Shown piece by piece: positions 34,461 through 38,747 of a DNA stretch of 38,747 nucleotides (its first letter is position 1; each line of letters starts with the position of its first letter). The notes beneath the pieces were generated by a model. It searched no databases. It had not been told where the DNA came from and was given only the letters and a program-made list of their open reading frames with translations. This DNA is from a virus, in IMG/VR virus record IMGVR_UViG_3300018429_000009, positions 1-38,747 of that record; one strand, 5' to 3'. Position numbers and translations under genes: made by a program.

Positions 34461-34478
34461 CGGACATTAAGGATCATC

Positions 34479-34616
34479 ATGACCCTCTCCACAATATTCC
34501 TGATCACAGCCCTGATCCTGTTTGTCGTTGATGCCATCGGCGTTGCGTCGAGGATCAACCTCCAGTCCGCCGGTCTCGCATTCCTCGCTGCGGCCATGAT
34601 TGTGCCGATGGTGTGA
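34479..34616 (+). CDS. Two-span small membrane protein
   Basis: 45 residues; TAAGGATCATC before the ATG. Two hydrophobic helices (LSTIFLITALILFVVDAIGV; AGLAFLAAAMIVPMV) joined by a short SRINLQS loop, a layout frequent just before terminase genes in related phages. Stop overlaps the next ATG (TGATG). Confidence 0.62.
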   Translation: MTLSTIFLITALILFVVDAIGVASRINLQSAGLAFLAAAMIVPMV

Positions 34617-34942
34617 TGGCAAATAAACAAAGGACAGTTATGCCGCGCTCCCCCGGCCGCCCCAAAGGTTCGGCGAACAAGGTGACGGCTGCGGTCAAGG
34701 ACATGATCGTTCACGCGCTCGACGAGGCCGGCGGCGTAGACTATCTGGTTCGGCAGTCGGCTGAGAACCCGGCCGCCTTCATGACTCTCGTCGGCAAGGT
34801 GATTCCCCTTCAGGTGAACAGCAATGTCGACATTGTGGATCGAACCGCCGCAGTACAGCGAGCTAGCGAAGAGGTACGAGCGCTATTTGGTGAGCGACCC
34901 CGCGATGGCTCGGGAGCTGATGGCCGAGGCCTGCCGCACTGA
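34616..34942 (+). CDS. terS: Terminase small subunit
   Basis: 108 residues from ATG 34616. A basic, GRPKGSANK-type opening (PRSPGRPKGSANKVTAAVKD) followed by a helical segment (MIVHALDEAGGVDYLVRQSA; NPAAFMTLVGKVIPLQV) is typical of a common small-terminase-like family before large terminases. It recognises the packaging site. The last 119 bases overlap the large subunit gene in another frame, so the two are coupled. The HTH itself is not obvious by eye. Confidence 0.7.
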   Translation: MANKQRTVMPRSPGRPKGSANKVTAAVKDMIVHALDEAGGVDYLVRQSAENPAAFMTLVGKVIPLQVNSNVDIVDRTAAVQRASEEVRALFGERPRDGSGADGRGLPH

Positions 34943-36347
34943 TCTTTATTTCCTTCTGCGGTACGGGCTGAAGCGCAAGGACTGCCACAACCGTTGGGTC
35001 TATGAGAGATGTCGGGAGGTTCAGGCAGCTCCGGACGGCTATCTCGACCTCTGGGCACGCGAGCATTATAAAAGTACAATCCTCACCTTCGCGCTCAACA
35101 TCCAGAACATCCTCCGCGATCAAGAAGTGACGATAGGCATATTCAGCCACACGCGCCCGATAGCCAAGGCATTCCTTCGCCAGATCAAGCAGGAGTTCGA
35201 GACCAACGAGACGCTGAAGGGATGGTTTCCGGATGTGCTTTGGGCGGACCCTCGCAAGGAAAGCCCCAAGTGGTCTGAGGACGAGGGGATAACGGTCAAG
35301 CGCAAGACCAACCCGAAAGAGGCCACTGTAGAGGCATGGGGGTTGGTGGACGGGCAACCTACGTCGAAGCACTTCAAGGTTTTGGATTACGACGATGTGG
35401 TTACGCGGGAATCCGTCTCGACGCCTGAGATGATGCTGAAGACCACCGATGCGCTCGCCCTTTCGTTCAATCTCGGTGCGCATGGTGGGCGTCGGCGCTT
35501 TGCTGGAACGCGCTATCACTACAACGATAGCTACCGGACGTTGATCGAGAGGGGTACTGTCATTCCTCGCATCTATCCGGCGACGAAGGACGGAAAGGTG
35601 GAGGGCGAGCCGGTATTCCTGACCCGAGAGGAGTTGGCCAAGAAGCGCGCCGATCAAGGTCCCTACGTCTACGCATGTCAAATGCTCCTCGACCCGAAGG
35701 CCGACGAGACGCAGGGCTTCAAGGAGGAGTGGCTGAGATACGCGTCCGTCGAGACAAGGGGTCAGAACCTCGTCATCCTGGTAGACCCTGCGAGCGCTAA
35801 GAAGAAGACGAGCGACTACACCTCTGCATGGTGCCTTGGGCTTGGACCGGACAGGAACGTCTACGTTCACGACATGGTGCGGGACAGGCTGTCGCTGACC
35901 CAGCGGGCGGACATGCTGATGAACTGGCACCGCCGCTGGCAGCCCATGGCGGTAGGCTATGAGCAGTACGGCATGATGGCGGATATCGAGCACATCAAGG
36001 ATCGGCAGGACAGGGAGAACTACCGCTTTCCAATTACGTCTGTCGGTGGGGCGATGCCGAAGTTGGACCGGATACGCCGGCTGATCCCTTGGTTCGAGAA
36101 GGGCCGCATATTCCTTCCGCCGAAGTTGGACAAGACGAACTATGAGGGCGTCACGGTCGATCTCGTCAAGGCATTCGTGAATGAGGAGTATCTGGCCTTC
36201 CCGGTCGCGGCGCATGACGACATGCTTGACGCGCTGGCGAGGTTCCTTGAGGAGGACTTGCCGATAGCGTGGCCTGCGGCGATGCCTTACGAGGATGAAG
36301 ACGAGGATTTCGAGACGAAGGGGCGCTCGGCTATCGCGGGGTATTGA
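34824..36347 (+). CDS. terL: Terminase large subunit
   Basis: 507 residues. ATPase: Walker A-like REHYKST (79-85, after LDLWA), Walker B KVLDYDD (185-191), and the coupling FAGTRYHYND (226-235). RNase-H-type nuclease acids: VILVDPASAKK (Asp321), TSDYTSAW (Asp331), GYEQYG (Glu380), and AAHDDMLDALARF (Asp465/466, Asp469). It cuts and translocates genome DNA into the prohead through the portal. Length and motifs match full-size headful-type terminases. The start is inside the small-subunit gene. Confidence 0.93.
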   Translation: MSTLWIEPPQYSELAKRYERYLVSDPAMARELMAEACRTDLYFLLRYGLKRKDCHNRWVYERCREVQAAPDGYLDLWAREHYKSTILTFALNIQNILRDQEVTIGIFSHTRPIAKAFLRQIKQEFETNETLKGWFPDVLWADPRKESPKWSEDEGITVKRKTNPKEATVEAWGLVDGQPTSKHFKVLDYDDVVTRESVSTPEMMLKTTDALALSFNLGAHGGRRRFAGTRYHYNDSYRTLIERGTVIPRIYPATKDGKVEGEPVFLTREELAKKRADQGPYVYACQMLLDPKADETQGFKEEWLRYASVETRGQNLVILVDPASAKKKTSDYTSAWCLGLGPDRNVYVHDMVRDRLSLTQRADMLMNWHRRWQPMAVGYEQYGMMADIEHIKDRQDRENYRFPITSVGGAMPKLDRIRRLIPWFEKGRIFLPPKLDKTNYEGVTVDLVKAFVNEEYLAFPVAAHDDMLDALARFLEEDLPIAWPAAMPYEDEDEDFETKGRSAIAGY

Positions 36348-36348
36348 T

Positions 36349-36645
36349 ATGGCACGTTTCCGAAAGCGCACAAATGACGCCGATGGCAACGGCGCGAAGG
36401 GCGGAAGTCTCAAGCGGGGCTCACGATTCGTCAAGGGCACGAACGATCCGGACAACGACGGCCGCAAGGGCGGTTCACTGAAGGGAGACAACATGGCGAA
36501 GGCACCGAAGAAAGCGAAGGCGGACAAACTCCCGGAAGCCCAGCCGAAGCTTGAGGACCGCAAGGCTGCGGCAGAGGAGATGTTCGCCGAGGCCGATGCG
36601 AAGGCGGCGGACGCTCGGATGCGGCTTGCGGTTAGAGGGTTCTAG
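36349..36645 (+). CDS. Two-repeat Asp/Gly/Lys protein with nested start
   Basis: 98 residues from ATG 36349. Two near-copies, TNDADGNGAKGGSLK and TNDPDNDGRKGGSLK, each contain a DxDxxG-type acidic loop. Then comes a Lys/Ala-rich helix (MAKAPKKAKADKLPEAQPKL; EEMFAEADAKAADARMRLAV). A second ATG at 36493 follows AAGGGAGACAAC, an excellent site, and would give a 50-residue helical product alone. It lies between terminase and portal. Function unknown; a scaffold or capsid-linking role is possible. Confidence 0.6.
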   Translation: MARFRKRTNDADGNGAKGGSLKRGSRFVKGTNDPDNDGRKGGSLKGDNMAKAPKKAKADKLPEAQPKLEDRKAAAEEMFAEADAKAADARMRLAVRGF

Positions 36646-36646
36646 C

Positions 36647-37051
36647 GTGTTTTCCGCCGAGAACAATTTGCAGGGCGTGTACGGCCCCAATCTCGCGAAC
36701 AATGCGTTCCTGCCTGAGGCCACGCCCAGCCGGCACGACGTGGAGGCGCTTGCCAAGGCCGTTGCCGGCCTGACGGCCTTTGTAATCGACTTCGACGGGC
36801 CACGGACGGCGTATATCGGCGTCGATCCCATGACGCAGTATGTCACCTTGTGTTCGGGCGGCATAAAAGCGTCGGGCGCCGCCTCGCCAAGCTTCCACGC
36901 GCAAGAGGCTGTCGAGTTATATGCCGAGCAGCTTCGGGCGATGATCGTTGAAAACAAAGGCAAGCAGCTCGCGTGGAGGTGTCGTCCCAAGCTTGAGTGT
37001 GATGGCCATCCCGCGAAGTGCCGCGTCTACTCGCGGCTGGCATTCCTCTAG
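36647..37051 (+). CDS. Protein between terminase and portal, unknown
   Basis: 134 residues from GTG 36647, AGAGGG upstream; the stop touches the portal GTG (TAGTG). Mixed alpha/beta with VYGPNLANNAFLPEATPSRH, TAFVIDFDGPRTAYIGVDPM and a Cys-containing tail. No family recognised. Confidence 0.55.
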   Translation: MFSAENNLQGVYGPNLANNAFLPEATPSRHDVEALAKAVAGLTAFVIDFDGPRTAYIGVDPMTQYVTLCSGGIKASGAASPSFHAQEAVELYAEQLRAMIVENKGKQLAWRCRPKLECDGHPAKCRVYSRLAFL

Positions 37052-38747
37052 TGGCCTCCATCGTCCCCTTCGAAGAAGTTCTTGAAGAGGAACTGAGCCC
37101 AGCCGACAAGCTGATGGCTCTGGCGAGCAAGACGGGCAACTTCGCCGACGCCATAGACGCGGACGATCTTGTGAAGCTCGGGCAGGAATGCGTCGAGGAT
37201 TACGAGCAGGACAAGAAGGACCGCACCGAGTGGGAGGATGTCGTCAAGGAGGCGCTCGACTCGGCGGCACAGAAGCCTGACGGCGAACCGAAGACTTTCC
37301 CATGGCGCGATCCTGCCAACGTCAAGTACCCGATCCTGACGACGGCAGCGCTTCAGTACAACGCCCGCATGTATCCCGCCCTTGTGAAGGGCGACGAGGC
37401 GGTTCTGTGCAAGGTCATCGGGCAGGACAAGGGCAAGCCGGAGATAGGGCCTGATGGCCAGCCCATGGCTGTTGCTCCGGATGGAGGGCCTATCACTGCC
37501 GGGCAGGCGATGCAGATGCCTCCCGAGATGCAAGCGCAGCTACAGCCGATGTGGCGGGTGCCGCCGGGTGCCAAGGCGAAGAGAGCTTTGAGGGTTGGCG
37601 AGTATCTCAACACGGTTATTTTCTACCGCATGGAGGATTGGGAAAGCGACACCGACAACATGCTTCTCCAGAAGCCGATTGTCGGATGCGTGTTTAGAAA
37701 GGTGTGGTGGGACAGCCGGGTCAACCAGCCCAGAGCCGCGATGGTCTCGGCTCTTCGCATATTCGTTCCGGAAGGGGCGAAGTCCTGTGAGACGACGCCC
37801 AGGCTTACCGAGGAAATCCCGGACATTTACCCGCATCAGATAAGCGAGAAGGTCAGAGCCGACCATTACAGCGCCGTCGAGTTGTTTCCTCTGAACGACA
37901 AGGGCGAGCGCGCCAAGGAGGACGATGGCCCGAGGCTTCTTCTGGAGCAGCATAGGCTGATCGACATTGACGAGGACGGAGTTGAGGAGCCCTACATCGT
38001 CACCATCGATCACAAGACGCACAAGGTTTTGCGGATCGAGGCGAACTTTGGCCCGGAGGACGTAAAGCTGAACGACGCGGGCGAGGTTGTTTCGATTGAG
38101 CGCGGACGGTTCTACATCAAGTACGACATGTTTCCCCATCCGGAGGGCAAGTTCTACGGAATCGGGCTGGGGCATTTGCTCAAGCAGTTGGGCGGGGTGA
38201 TCAACGGCGCGCTCAACCAGCTAATGGACGCCGGGACGGCACAGACTGCGGGCGGCGGGTTCATTGGGTCCGGAGTGAGGTTGCAGGCGAGGGGGGGCGG
38301 CTCCTCAATCCGGATGGAGCCGGGCGTCTACAGGACCGTTGATGTGCCGGGCGATGTTCTGAGGAACGCGATTGTCGAGCGCACCCTTCCGCGGGTGTCG
38401 CCGGTAACGTACCAGGTGCTTGACCTGATCCTCGGGGCCGCCAAGGAAGTGAGCGGAGCGACGGATGTCCTTACGGGCGACGCTTCGAACAACGGGCAGG
38501 TGGGGACCACTCTTGCGTTGATCGAACAGGGTTTGCAGGTTTTCAACGCGACGGCCAAGCGCACGTTCAGGTCGGCGAAGGACGAGTATAATCTGATCGC
38601 GGAGAAACTTCGCCGGCATGGTGGCGAAGCGGCGGCGAAGGATTATCTTGAGGTTCTGGACGATCCGGATGCGGATTTCGAGGCGGACTTCGCTTCGAAG
38701 GACATGGATATCCGCCCGGTGTCGGACCCTTCGACGGTCACGAAGAT
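37051..38747 (+). CDS. Portal protein (right end cut by the window)
   Basis: At least 565 codons from GTG 37051, open to the last base. Key segments: PKTFPWRDPANVKYPILTTA, FYRMEDWESDTDNMLLQKPI, then KFYGIGLGHLLKQLGGVING, ALNQLMDAGTAQTAGGGFIG, and GQVGTTLALIEQGLQVFNAT. These match the large P22-type portal family, the dodecameric ring through which DNA passes. Typical members are 650-750 residues, so the C-terminus is missing here. Confidence 0.88.
   Translation, partial: MASIVPFEEVLEEELSPADKLMALASKTGNFADAIDADDLVKLGQECVEDYEQDKKDRTEWEDVVKEALDSAAQKPDGEPKTFPWRDPANVKYPILTTAALQYNARMYPALVKGDEAVLCKVIGQDKGKPEIGPDGQPMAVAPDGGPITAGQAMQMPPEMQAQLQPMWRVPPGAKAKRALRVGEYLNTVIFYRMEDWESDTDNMLLQKPIVGCVFRKVWWDSRVNQPRAAMVSALRIFVPEGAKSCETTPRLTEEIPDIYPHQISEKVRADHYSAVELFPLNDKGERAKEDDGPRLLLEQHRLIDIDEDGVEEPYIVTIDHKTHKVLRIEANFGPEDVKLNDAGEVVSIERGRFYIKYDMFPHPEGKFYGIGLGHLLKQLGGVINGALNQLMDAGTAQTAGGGFIGSGVRLQARGGGSSIRMEPGVYRTVDVPGDVLRNAIVERTLPRVSPVTYQVLDLILGAAKEVSGATDVLTGDASNNGQVGTTLALIEQGLQVFNATAKRTFRSAKDEYNLIAEKLRRHGGEAAAKDYLEVLDDPDADFEADFASKDMDIRPVSDPSTVTK

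Noticed and set aside
34863-36563. A 566-codon open frame on the minus strand
   Set aside because: It lies exactly antisense to the terminase gene, has Arg/Leu/Val-rich shadow composition and no family pattern; it is a by-product of G+C-rich codon use.
1-38747. CRISPR array or insertion sequence
   Set aside because: No regularly spaced repeats and no transposase or terminal repeats were seen.

Overview
The window is most of a double-stranded DNA bacteriophage genome of P22-like (podovirus) organisation, G+C-rich and very tightly packed. Most neighbouring genes overlap by 1-20 bases (ATGA, GTGA, TGATG junctions). The style of the small conserved genes suggests an alphaproteobacterial host (a sphingomonad or rhizobial relative); that is inference from family resemblance, not proof. 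The portal gene runs off the right edge and the left edge opens after the expected coat gene. The missing piece is therefore probably the portal C-terminus, scaffold and coat genes, and the genome was opened within the head module.

Layout. (1) 117-15020, plus strand: the late operon continues. It holds a beta-helix structural protein, an HNH endonuclease, gp4-like and gp10-like neck proteins, a needle-position coiled-coil protein, three ejection-protein candidates plus a lytic transglycosylase, a TTG-started beta-helix tailspike, and a long lysis-type set of small membrane, coiled-coil and lipoprotein genes. No soluble endolysin is recognisable. (2) 14902-23925, minus strand: a leftward early operon of about 30 small genes. 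It includes an ERF annealing protein, a Ref-like HNH nuclease, a NinB-like protein, two MazG-like proteins, an HNH homing nuclease, a winged-helix protein, and many unknown zinc-knuckle or tiny membrane proteins. (3) 23926-24032: a divergent control region with two good sigma-70-type promoters and a shared 16-base motif. (4) 24033-33537, plus strand: the rightward early operon. It holds a Cro/YdaS-like protein, a five-helix-turn-helix protein, a DUF433 protein, a RusA resolvase, a tRNA with a UAA anticodon, a YspA-like SLOG protein, an orphan DnaA domain IV, a PP-loop (PAPS-reductase-like) protein, a replication protein with possible origin elements inside its gene, a Fic protein carrying its own inhibitory motif, and a NusG-like protein. 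(5) 33617-38747, plus strand: the start of the late operon, with small membrane genes, terminase small and large subunits and the portal.

How it fits together. The divergent promoters fire the two early arms. The left arm supplies recombination functions and probable host-modifying or counter-defence accessories. The right arm supplies replication and regulation, and ends in a NusG-like protein placed like a lambda Q antiterminator just before the late genes. The late operon then reads from about 33.6 kb through packaging, head, neck, ejection, spike and lysis genes, ending against the convergent left arm near 15 kb. No integrase or CI-type repressor was recognised, so lysogeny is not supported by this window.
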